Assembly: GCA_016193065.1 (NCBI GenBank)
Contig: JACPSX010000031.1
Span: 1 to 7,001 of the forward strand
From: Candidatus Tectimicrobiota bacterium
Lineage (GTDB): Bacteria; JACPSX01
Reading direction: 5' to 3'
DNA length: 7,001 bases
The translations under genes were made by a program, and so were the position numbers. Numbering within the stretch: the stretch's first letter is position 1; every line of letters starts with the position of its first letter. Under the pieces are notes generated by a model, which was given only the letters and a program-made list of their open reading frames with translations, was not told the DNA's origin and ran no database searches. This document shows positions 1 through 6,271 of the stretch, in pieces.

Positions 1-189
1 GATCCAACCAATGCGAAAGGGATTCAGTCCGTCGAGAAATTGTTTCACGTCGACCTCGAATTGCCCATGCGCGTGACGAACCGCGTCGGAGGCCGCGTGT
101 ATGTCCGGGTTGACCACGGACGGGAACCTCTCGTCAAACAGTGGTACCGCCGCCTGAGACAGCTTTTCCTTTCCCGGTTTAATGTCTAG
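1..189 (+). CDS. C-terminal end of a probable M50-peptidase/HlyD-like membrane protein (partial)
   Basis: Frame 1 is open from the window edge to TAG at 187-189 and gives the last 62 residues of a protein. The tail contains GGRVYVRVDHGREPL followed by QWYRRLRQLFLSRFNV at the very end. From memory, this ending resembles the C-terminus of large proteins annotated as 'putative peptide zinc metalloprotease' or HlyD-like adaptor (M50 site-2-protease-like membrane core plus a biotinyl-lipoyl arm), which are often encoded beside short SecA-like proteins. No catalytic motif (HExxH) is inside the window, so the family call is an inference from a short conserved tail. The stop overlaps the next gene's ATG by 8 nt (ATGTCTAG), which implies translational coupling with the SecA-like gene. 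If the call is right, it would be the inner-membrane and periplasmic part of the export system suggested by the downstream genes. Confidence 0.55.
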   Translation, partial: DPTNAKGIQSVEKLFHVDLELPMRVTNRVGGRVYVRVDHGREPLVKQWYRRLRQLFLSRFNV

Positions 190-2173
190 CGCGCTGCTTG
201 GAACGGAGTTGACGCGGGGGGCCTACCCCGAGCGGGCGGATCCACGGATCGGGCGACTCGATCAGTTCGGCGCCCGCGCGGTGGGAGGGATCGTCCGCTG
301 GGCAAAGCCCCGGCTGCAGCCCCCGGTTCGAATTATCGCGGCGGTCGCCGCCCATGAACCATCTGTCACCGGTCTCAGCGACGAGCAGATCCGGGAGACC
401 TGCCGGGACCTCCGGGTGCGCCTGCGCCGCGAAGGATTTCGGGAGGATTTGGTGGGCCGTTCTTTCGCTCTGGTTCGCGAGGTGGGCAGTCGGACACTGG
501 GCCAGAGGCACTTCGACGTACAACTGATCGGAGGGTGGGTGTTGTTAAACGGCATGGTGGCCGAGATGGAAACGGGGGAGGGGAAGACGCTGACCGCAAC
601 GCTGGCGGCGAGTACGGCGGCGCTGGCGGGCATTCCCGTGCACATCATCACCGTGAACGATTATCTGGCCTCCCGGGACGCGGAGTGGATGGGTCCCATC
701 TACGGCGCCTTGGGCTTGAGCGTCGGTGTGATCAAGCACGGGTTGGATCCCGATGCTCGCCGGGCGGCGTACGCATGCGATGTGGCCTATTGCACGAACA
801 AGGAGATCACCTTTGACTACTTGAAGGACCGGATCGTATTGGGGCGCCAGTCGGGGAGGATTCGCCTCCACCTGGAACGCCTTTACGGGGAGCAGGCACG
901 CATGCGCCGGCTCCTGATGCGCGGCCTTCATTACGCCATCGTGGACGAGGCCGATAGCGTCCTTATCGATGAAGCGCGAACTCCATTGATCATCGCCGGC
1001 GCAGTCAAGTCCGAGCAGGAGCTCCATGTGTATCAGGCGGCGCTCTCCCTGGCCGCGCAGCTCGAGCAGGAGCGCGACTTCATCCTGGATGGACCCGAAC
1101 GAAACATCCGGCTGACTCCGGAGGGCGAAGCGCGACTCGAGGAGATGGCGCGGGTGCTGGGGGGTGTATGGATCGGTCGCCATACCCGAGAGGATCTGGT
1201 GCGCCAGGCCCTGGTCGCGCAGCGGCTCTTCCAGCGCGACAAGCACTACCTGGTGAGGGATGGGAAGGTGGAGATCATCGATGAGTACACGGGTCGCGTG
1301 ATGCCGGATCGGTCCTGGGAGCACGGTCTCCATCAGATCGTTGAGGCGAAGGAAGACTGCCCGCTCACCGATCGGCAGGATCCCTTGGCCCGGATCAGTT
1401 ACCAGCGATTTTTCCGGCGATACTTGAGGCTCTCGGGCATGACCGGGACAGCGCGGGAAGTGGCGGGGGAATTATGGTCGGTGTACCGATTGCCGGTCAT
1501 CTCCGTGCCGACCAACCGGCCCATCCACCGTCACCCATATCGGGACCGCGTTTATCTGACGGCGGAGGAGAAGTGGGAGGCGATTGTCAAGAAGATTGCG
1601 GAAATCCACAAAACCGGGCGCCCGGTCCTCGTGGGCAGCCGTTCGGTGTCGGCCTCGGAGCACCTAAGCGGCCTTCTGACCTCTGCAGGCCTCTCGCACC
1701 AGGTCCTCAACGCCCGTCAGGATCAGGAAGAGGCTGAGATTATCGCTCGCGCGGGGGAACAGGGGCGGATCACCGTCGCGACCAACATGGCCGGCCGGGG
1801 GACGGACATCCGGCTTGGTCCCGGGGTCGCGGACCTGGGGGGGCTCCACGTGATCGCCACGGAACGCCATGATGCGCGCCGCATCGATCGCCAGCTCTTC
1901 GGACGCTGCGGGCGTCAGGGAGATCCAGGCAGCTACCAGGCCATTCTGTCCCTCGAGGATGAAATCGTCTCTCTGGGCGGCGGCCGCTTCTGGCCCCGGC
2001 TCGCCGCCGCCACGGGGAGCAAGGGTAGCCCGCCTGCTCAGCCCGTAGCGAATTTCGCCGTCCGGCGGGCGCAGCGCGCCGCAGAACGACTGCACTCGCG
2101 GATACGGCGGGATCTGCTGAAAATGGACCAGATGTTGGGGTCCTCACTGGCCTTTACCGGGCGGATAGAATAA
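182..2173 (+). CDS. Short SecA-like preprotein translocase ATPase (accessory SecA)
   Basis: This is a 663-residue DEAD-box motor of the SecA family. Visible parts in order are: the Q-motif region FDVQLIGG (111-118), Walker A TGEGKT (131-136), VNDYLASRDAEWMGP (158-172), the DEAD box VDEAD (254-258) with DEARTPL nearby, the PPXD substrate-binding domain (about 266-375, ending near IDEYTGRVMPDRSWEHGLHQ), SGMTGTA (418-424), and NBD2 with NMAGRGTD (535-542) and the arginine-finger motif RRIDRQLFGRCGRQGDPGS (566-584). Both nucleotide-binding domains look intact. Housekeeping SecA proteins are about 800-900 residues. This one stops about 40 residues into the helical scaffold (QRAAERLHSRIRRDLLK), so it lacks the helical wing, the two-helix finger and the zinc-binding tail. 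GRCGRQGD replaces the usual GRSGRQGD. The start at 182 overlaps the previous stop and has no clear Shine-Dalgarno, which fits coupling. Its neighbours (TolC, HlyD adaptor) suggest a dedicated export role rather than general secretion. Confidence 0.93.
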   Translation: MSSALLGTELTRGAYPERADPRIGRLDQFGARAVGGIVRWAKPRLQPPVRIIAAVAAHEPSVTGLSDEQIRETCRDLRVRLRREGFREDLVGRSFALVREVGSRTLGQRHFDVQLIGGWVLLNGMVAEMETGEGKTLTATLAASTAALAGIPVHIITVNDYLASRDAEWMGPIYGALGLSVGVIKHGLDPDARRAAYACDVAYCTNKEITFDYLKDRIVLGRQSGRIRLHLERLYGEQARMRRLLMRGLHYAIVDEADSVLIDEARTPLIIAGAVKSEQELHVYQAALSLAAQLEQERDFILDGPERNIRLTPEGEARLEEMARVLGGVWIGRHTREDLVRQALVAQRLFQRDKHYLVRDGKVEIIDEYTGRVMPDRSWEHGLHQIVEAKEDCPLTDRQDPLARISYQRFFRRYLRLSGMTGTAREVAGELWSVYRLPVISVPTNRPIHRHPYRDRVYLTAEEKWEAIVKKIAEIHKTGRPVLVGSRSVSASEHLSGLLTSAGLSHQVLNARQDQEEAEIIARAGEQGRITVATNMAGRGTDIRLGPGVADLGGLHVIATERHDARRIDRQLFGRCGRQGDPGSYQAILSLEDEIVSLGGGRFWPRLAAATGSKGSPPAQPVANFAVRRAQRAAERLHSRIRRDLLKMDQMLGSSLAFTGRIE

Positions 2174-2192
2174 CCAAGGGAACATAGGTCTG

Positions 2193-2233
2193 CCCCTTTC
2201 TCCCTGGAAGGGGGGAGGATGAAGGTGAGGGGG
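2193..2233. repeat. Copy of a widespread palindromic intergenic repeat (REP-like)
   Basis: The spacer between the SecA-like and TolC-like genes holds CCCCTTTCTCCC, then a short loop, then GGAAGGGGGGAGG and GAAGGTGAGGGGG. CCCCTT (2193-2198) pairs with AAGGGG (2208-2213). On the reverse strand it reads CCCCCTCACC, CCTCCCCCCTTCC, GGGAGAAAGGGG. This follows the layout of a very common degenerate repeat found between genes in many Gram-negative bacteria (CCCTCACC-n-CCCTCTCCC-n-GGGAGAGGG). The family assignment is from memory. No T-run follows the hairpin, so it is not an obvious terminator. An in-frame ATG at 2219 lies inside this repeat, which argues against it being the tolC-like start. Confidence 0.5.
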
Positions 2234-2243
2234 TATGGCAGAA

Positions 2244-2249
2244 GGGAGG
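2244..2249 (+). promoter_or_regulatory. Ribosome binding site that decides the tolC-like start
   Basis: GGGAGG lies 5 nt before ATG 2255, an ideal Shine-Dalgarno spacing. The alternative in-frame ATG at 2219 has its purine run (GGGGGGAGG) directly abutting it with no spacer, and lies in a repeat. This favours 2255. Confidence 0.6.
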
Positions 2250-2254
2250 GAAGT

Positions 2255-3940
2255 ATGCGCAAGATGGTTCTTCTGGTCTTTTTTCTTTCGCTGATCCAAA
2301 TCCTGTCCCTTCCGGAGTTTCTCCTGGCGCAGGGACTCCCAAACCGGAGTCCGAATGGAAGTTTCGGTGGGGTAGCGGGCGGGCGGGATGGCGTAGTCGA
2401 CATCGAGCTGAAAAAACCGCCTTTACAGGGGGAGATCCGTTTGTTCCTGCGCAGGGCGGTGGAGTTGGCCCTGGAGCGCAGCCCAGCCCTGGTCGTGGAG
2501 AAAATCCGGCTGGAGCAGGAACGCACGAAGATTGTTGAGCAAAAAGGGGAGTTTGATCCGACGGTGAGCTTCTCTTCGACGGCGGCGGAAAGAGAGAATG
2601 TCAACGCGAGCCGGTTTTTCCCCTCGGGAACCTACGTTGAGAAGGAAAGAACCCAAGAGCTCGGCTTCAAGGGGAAGATTTTCGCCGGGGGAAAATACGA
2701 GAGCACTTTTCGCTTTCAGGAGCTCAAGTCAACCTCCAACACGCAGACTTTGAGTCCCCAGTACGGCCCCACCCTGAGCTTTAATTTTTCTCAACCGTTC
2801 CTGCGCGACTTCGGCCTGGATGCGAATCTCTCCCGTATCCGGGTGGCGCAAAAGGGAGAGGAGATTGCCGAGCAGGACCTGGCTTTGCAACTGTCCGGGA
2901 TGATCCAAAAAGTCGTGGAGGCCTACTGGAACCTGTTGTTCCTGCGACAGGACCTGGAAGTGAAAAACGTGGGACTTGATTTCGCCAAAGCATTGCTGCG
3001 GCAAAACGAAGATCTTTTCCGGGCGGGGAAGGTAGCTCAGGTGAGCGTCCAGGAGGCCCGGGCGGGGGTTGCGGAGCGCGAGGAAGCGGTGATTGTTGCG
3101 GAGAATGAGGCGAGAAAGGGAGAGGATCAGTTGAAACTGCTCCTTTACACGGGGCTGGAGGGCGTAAGTCTAGTGCATCTGGACACCCTGAGGGACGAGC
3201 CGATCGACCTGGATGTCAGGAAAAGCGTGGAACTGGCCTTACTGAAAAGACCGGAGATCGTGCGTCTGAGAAGGATCGTGGAACAGAAGAAGATCGAGGA
3301 GAAGTTCGCATCAAACCAGAAGCTCCCACGCCTGGATCTGACCGCCCAGTACAACATGGTGGGACTCTCCGGAAAACCCAGCAGCACCCCGATCAGTCCC
3401 GGTGGGCCCAGCGCGGGATCCCTGGTGGCGGGCTCCGCCTTCGAGGACAAAACTCACCCGATAGACGCCTTTAACAAGTTTTTCACCCGGGACGGGTTTG
3501 ATCAGTGGCTGGTGGGGATCAAGCTGGAGTTTCCCTTGGGCAACCAGACCGCCAAGGCAAAGATGACCGAAGCGACCCTGAGTTTAATGGAGGCGCAGAG
3601 CGGCCTTCACCGCCTGGAGGAAGAGACATCCGTGCAAGTAAGAAACGCAATTCGAGATGTACTCACGGCCCGCAAACGGATTGAGGCAACCCGGGCCTCT
3701 ATGAGGCTGTTCGAAGAGCAGCTCGGCGGGACACGGAAGAAATTCGAGGCAGGCATCGCGACCAGCTATGAGGTGCTCAAAGTTCTGGACGATCTGGCCA
3801 CGGCAAAGACGAGGGAATTGAAGGCACTGATGGACTATAATGTTGGCAAGACCGCGCTCAACGTAGCCGAAGGCAGTGTTTTGGAGAAATTCGATGTGGA
3901 GATCGGGAAGCCGCCGCGCTATGTGTTCAAGAATTATTGA
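2255..3940 (+). CDS. TolC-family outer-membrane efflux/secretion channel protein
   Basis: From ATG 2255 the product is 561 residues. It opens with MRK and a hydrophobic stretch (residues 4-24) ending in LLAQG, a classical Sec signal peptide for export to the outer membrane. Two outer-membrane efflux protein (OEP) repeats are visible. The first (about 61-300) runs from IRLFLRRAVELALERSPAL through a beta region and the helical AYWNLLFLRQDLEV (223-236) to LFRAGKVAQVSVQEA. The second (about 318-541) begins LDVRKSVELALLKRPEI and ends with FEAGIATSYEVLKVLDDLA. A Gly/Ser/Pro-rich stretch (about 370-397) fits an external loop before the GIKLEFPLGN strand. Two tandem repeats of long helices plus beta strands are the TolC design: a trimeric channel across the outer membrane and periplasm. 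An in-frame ATG at 2219 would add 12 residues, but it falls in an intergenic repeat. The adaptor gene follows 41 nt after the stop, as expected for an export pair. Confidence 0.92.
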   Translation: MRKMVLLVFFLSLIQILSLPEFLLAQGLPNRSPNGSFGGVAGGRDGVVDIELKKPPLQGEIRLFLRRAVELALERSPALVVEKIRLEQERTKIVEQKGEFDPTVSFSSTAAERENVNASRFFPSGTYVEKERTQELGFKGKIFAGGKYESTFRFQELKSTSNTQTLSPQYGPTLSFNFSQPFLRDFGLDANLSRIRVAQKGEEIAEQDLALQLSGMIQKVVEAYWNLLFLRQDLEVKNVGLDFAKALLRQNEDLFRAGKVAQVSVQEARAGVAEREEAVIVAENEARKGEDQLKLLLYTGLEGVSLVHLDTLRDEPIDLDVRKSVELALLKRPEIVRLRRIVEQKKIEEKFASNQKLPRLDLTAQYNMVGLSGKPSSTPISPGGPSAGSLVAGSAFEDKTHPIDAFNKFFTRDGFDQWLVGIKLEFPLGNQTAKAKMTEATLSLMEAQSGLHRLEEETSVQVRNAIRDVLTARKRIEATRASMRLFEEQLGGTRKKFEAGIATSYEVLKVLDDLATAKTRELKALMDYNVGKTALNVAEGSVLEKFDVEIGKPPRYVFKNY

Positions 3941-3968
3941 CGGGCAGCGGGCGCGATTCGGGCGAGAT

Positions 3969-3975
3969 GGAGGGG
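3969..3975 (+). promoter_or_regulatory. Ribosome binding site that decides the adaptor start
   Basis: GGAGGGG is followed by a 6-nt gap and then TTG 3982. ATG 3967 overlaps this site and has only a weak GGCGAG upstream. The site therefore points to a TTG start, which also yields the tidiest signal peptide. Confidence 0.5.
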
Positions 3976-3981
3976 ATTGAA

Positions 3982-4803
3982 TTGAAAATTGTGGGGTGTG
4001 CTCTGGCATCCGTATTCTTCCTGTTATCTTCTGCCTCCGCCGCTCCGCTCAGGGCTGCGGGGGTGGTTCGTGCCCAGGATGAGGTTGTGGTGAAGAGCGA
4101 GGCTAGCGGGATCCTCTGGAACATCCGGGTCGAGGAAGGACAGCAAGTTCGAGAAGGCCAGCTTCTGGTGGAGCTGAAGAACAATCGGCAGAAAATCGGG
4201 GTGGAACTGGCGCGGGCAAACCTGCTGAAAGCCCAATCCTCCCTGGTGGCATCCAAGGTTGCTTACGAAAACGCGAAGAAGGAGTGGGCCCGGGTCAGCA
4301 TCGCCGGGGATGCGCTGCCGCGCAAGGAATTGGAGGACAAGGAGGATGAAACACTCCGCCTGCAGGCCTTGCTGCAGGTCCAGGAAGGGGAGATCGAGCA
4401 GGCAAAGGCGGAGTTGAAATTGCGGGAAAACGAGCTCACGGAAACGCAGTTGTTGGCACCTTTCAGCGCAGTTGTGACTCAGATCTTCATCCATAAGGGG
4501 GATGCGGTGAGACCCCTGGAAACGCCCGTTTTGGAGTTGGTGGCGCTTGATCGGCTCTACGTGGAGTTGGTTCTGCCGGTGGAGGTCTTGCCACGGGTTC
4601 GCGTGAATCAGCGGGTGAGGGTCCAGACGGAGAGAGAGATTCTCGGCCGCGCGGGAGTTTTGGAAGGGAGGGTGAGCCATATAAATCCCAAGGTGGATGC
4701 CTCGAGCCGCACGTTTTTCGTCAAAGTGATTTTTTCTGATCCGCAAGGTAAAGTACACCCGGGCATGCTGGGCGAGGTCAGTTTCCCCGAGTCGAACCCG
4801 TAG
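3982..4803 (+). CDS. HlyD/RND-type periplasmic adaptor (membrane fusion protein)
   Basis: From TTG 3982 the product is 273 residues. In-frame ATG 3967 would give 278 and TTG 3937, overlapping the tolC-like stop, 288. The N-terminus MKIVGCALASVFFLLSSASA is a good signal peptide (cleavage near residue 21). Next comes a first lipoyl half (about 36-65, ASGILWNIRVEEGQQVREGQ), an alpha-helical hairpin rich in Glu/Lys/Leu/Ala (about 66-155), a second lipoyl half (LLAPFSAVVTQIFIHKGDAV, about 157-176), a beta-barrel (LDRLYVELVLPVEVL onward) and a membrane-proximal segment with SHINPKVDASSRTF and HPGMLGEVSF. This is the usual domain order of RND-type adaptors, which bridge an inner-membrane pump and TolC. 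It is short for the family, lacks an N-terminal membrane helix beyond the signal peptide, and no RND pump is encoded beside it. The inner-membrane partner may be the M50-like product upstream (inference). Confidence 0.88.
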   Translation: MKIVGCALASVFFLLSSASAAPLRAAGVVRAQDEVVVKSEASGILWNIRVEEGQQVREGQLLVELKNNRQKIGVELARANLLKAQSSLVASKVAYENAKKEWARVSIAGDALPRKELEDKEDETLRLQALLQVQEGEIEQAKAELKLRENELTETQLLAPFSAVVTQIFIHKGDAVRPLETPVLELVALDRLYVELVLPVEVLPRVRVNQRVRVQTEREILGRAGVLEGRVSHINPKVDASSRTFFVKVIFSDPQGKVHPGMLGEVSFPESNP

Positions 4804-4882
4804 CCGTCAGGCCCCTGAATCCTGTTCCGTCCATGTTTTTCGCCCACCAAATCTGACGCTTCATTCCGGCCTTCAGGCCAGC

Positions 4883-4892
4883 CGATCCGTCC
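4883..4892. repeat. Left target-site duplication of the MITE-like element
   Basis: CGATCCGTCC, directly abutting the left terminal inverted repeat. An identical copy abuts the right end at 5199-5208. Confidence 0.75.
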
Positions 4893-5198
4893 CTTGCCCA
4901 CCCCCAGTTTGCCTAAGAAGGAACAATTGCTATCCCCATCAGCTCCTCGGGGTGCCCCCTTGGGCTCACGAAGCGCTTGCGATGAGACATTTGCCGGCCA
5001 AATCGAGAGGGATTTGCCTCGCAACCGCTTAGATCGCCTGCGGGGGCAACCCCTCGGAGGAGAGAGTACCAAGGGGACTGTCCTTCCTGCCCTGAGCGCA
5101 ACTGCCGGGAGCAGCGGCACCCAGAGGGTACCCGACCGGGAGAAGGGCAGGAAGACAGACCCTTCGCCAGGGATTCGCCAAAAGTGGGGGTGGGTAAG
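4893..5198. mobile_element. MITE-like non-autonomous transposable element, 306 bp, strongly structured
   Basis: The left end CTTGCCCACCCCCAGTTT (4893-4910) and the reverse complement of the right end, CTTACCCACCCCCACTTT (5181-5198), match at 16 of 18 positions. A perfect 10-bp direct repeat flanks the element exactly on both sides. Terminal inverted repeats abutting a target duplication are the signature of DDE-transposase mobilisation, and the size and lack of a credible ORF make it non-autonomous. Direct repeats near 10 bp are known for some IS4-type elements, but I cannot assign a family. Inside are long inverted repeats: 4943-4959 with 5042-5062 (two small bulges), within it 4971-4982 with 5019-5030 (one C-C mismatch) and a hairpin ATTTG/CAAAT (4989-5003), then a second domain 5071-5093 with 5144-5164. 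The rest of the gene-free stretch shows nothing clear at 4804-4882 (only a short GGCC-TTCA-GGCC hairpin at 4868-4879 without a T-run). Confidence 0.75.
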
Positions 5199-5208
5199 CG
5201 ATCCGTCC
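5199..5208. repeat. Right target-site duplication of the MITE-like element
   Basis: CGATCCGTCC, identical to 4883-4892 and directly abutting the right terminal inverted repeat. It lies 3 bp before the putative ribF promoter -35 box. Confidence 0.75.
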
Positions 5209-5211
5209 CCG

Positions 5212-5240
5212 TTGACGAAGGTGAGTTTTTGTGTTAACGT
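5212..5240 (+). promoter_or_regulatory. Putative sigma70-type promoter for ribF
   Basis: A -35-like TTGACG (5212-5217, five of six consensus bases) is followed by a 17-nt spacer and a -10-like TAACGT (5235-5240), which keeps the key T1, A2 and T6. TGT directly before it supplies an extended -10 (TGnTAnnnT). Transcription would start near 5247, leaving a leader of about 50 nt before the GTG at 5296. No FMN riboswitch is apparent in that leader. The -10 match is only moderate, so this is a prediction. Confidence 0.45.
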
Positions 5241-5295
5241 CCTGCGCCTAAACCCCGGAAGATGCGGGCTATAGCTGAGTTGCAGGCAGGATACC

Positions 5296-6264
5296 GTGGA
5301 AATCATTCGCGATTCGAAAGACATTCCCTCTCGTCCTCGAAAGCCGATTCTCACGATCGGAAACTTCGACGGAGTCCACGTGGGGCATCAGTTTATCTTT
5401 CGCAACGTGGCCCAGCAGGCCGACGCCGTGGGGGGGACCAGCATTGCCTTTACCTTTGAACCCCACCCGTTGAAAATTCTCGACCCGGAGCACCTACCGC
5501 CGCGCCTGACCACGGCCAACCAGAAACTGGACATCATGGGGCAGTGTGGCCTCGACATGGCGATTTGTGTGGACTTTACCCGTGAGTTTTCCCGCTTGGC
5601 CCCTGAGGAGTTCGTGCATGAATACCTGTGCAAGCGCCTGGCGGTTTCCGAGGTCTTCGTGGGTGAGGGGTTTGCTTTCGGCCGGGACCGGACGGGCTCC
5701 ATTGCCACATTGCGCAGTCTCTCCCAAACGTGCGGCTTCCAGGTAAACGTCGCCGCGCCGGTAAAACTGGGTCCCCATCGGGTGAGCAGCACTTTGGTCC
5801 GGCAGTGGGTGGAGGAGGGGAGAGTGGATGAAGCGGCTCCTCTCCTCAACCGCCTCTATACCCTGGTCGGAAAGGTGGCCCAGGGGGCGAGCCGGGGCGC
5901 GGCGCTGGGATTTCCCACGGCGAACCTGCTCCCGGGAGAACAACTTCTCCCCAAGCGGGGAGTGTACGCCGCCTATATCGGCTGGCGCGGCATGGAGCTG
6001 CGCGGGGTGGTCAATGTCGGGGTCGCGCCCACCTTCGCGGGGGAACAGGTCCTGGTTGAAGCTCACCTGTTCGACTTTCATCGCGACCTCTACGGCGAGA
6101 CTCTGGAGGTGGGCTTTGTCAAGCGGCTGCGGGATGAGCGCAAATTTCCGCAGGTTGAAGATCTGGTGGCTCAGATCCGCCGCGATGCGGAAGACGCACA
6201 AGCTCTCTTTTCTTCTCTCGAACGAGAGCCCCTGCGCTGGGGCCTGAGGATCCGCAATCTCTAA
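5296..6264 (+). CDS. ribF: Bifunctional riboflavin kinase / FAD synthetase RibF
   Basis: This 322-residue cytoplasmic enzyme phosphorylates riboflavin to FMN and adenylylates FMN to FAD with ATP. The N-terminal FAD-synthetase (nucleotidyltransferase) module shows IGNFDGVHVGHQ (21-32), FEPHP (54-58), VGEGFAFGRDRTG (122-134) and SSTLVR (164-169). The C-terminal riboflavin-kinase module shows GFPTANL (205-211, the PTAN nucleotide-binding motif), RGVYAAY (221-227), NVGVAPTF (240-247), VEAHLFDF (254-261, with the conserved Glu) and DLYG (264-267). The length of about 310-320 residues is normal for the family. The start is GTG 5296, with an AGG-containing site (GGCAGG) about 5 nt upstream; no nearer in-frame ATG precedes the FDG motif. 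It lies 98 nt after the MITE-like element and probably has its own promoter at 5212-5240. The next gene starts 7 nt downstream, so the two are probably co-transcribed. No link to the export genes is evident. Confidence 0.97.
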   Translation: MEIIRDSKDIPSRPRKPILTIGNFDGVHVGHQFIFRNVAQQADAVGGTSIAFTFEPHPLKILDPEHLPPRLTTANQKLDIMGQCGLDMAICVDFTREFSRLAPEEFVHEYLCKRLAVSEVFVGEGFAFGRDRTGSIATLRSLSQTCGFQVNVAAPVKLGPHRVSSTLVRQWVEEGRVDEAAPLLNRLYTLVGKVAQGASRGAALGFPTANLLPGEQLLPKRGVYAAYIGWRGMELRGVVNVGVAPTFAGEQVLVEAHLFDFHRDLYGETLEVGFVKRLRDERKFPQVEDLVAQIRRDAEDAQALFSSLEREPLRWGLRIRNL

Positions 6265-6271
6265 CTCCGGA

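Noticed and set aside
545-1333. 262-codon − strand open frame opposite the SecA-like gene
   Set aside because: It is antisense to well-conserved SecA motifs. Long shadow frames are expected in GC-rich genes, and its translation shows no family features.
4024-4758. 244-codon − strand open frame opposite the adaptor gene
   Set aside because: Antisense shadow of the adaptor, rich in Leu/Gln/His with no domain.
4804-4880. Possible terminator after the adaptor gene
   Set aside because: TCAG-GCCC-CTGA (4807-4818) and GGCC-TTCA-GGCC (4868-4879) are short hairpins without a following T-run. The T5 run at 4836-4840 has no stem just before it.
4893-5198. Known housekeeping RNA (rnpB, tmRNA, 6S, SRP)
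   Set aside because: No conserved cores are visible (for example GAGGAAAGTCC of RNase P or the SRP GGAAGGAAGCAGCC block). The flanking target duplication fits a mobile element better.
4894-5274. 126-codon + strand open frame from TTG inside and past the MITE-like element
   Set aside because: It begins in the terminal inverted repeat, runs through long palindromes, ends beyond the target duplication, and has no recognisable domain or ribosome binding site. Composition explains it.
5241-5295. FMN riboswitch in the ribF leader
   Set aside because: The leader is only about 50 nt and shows none of the RFN-element conserved blocks. An FMN aptamer needs well over 100 nt.
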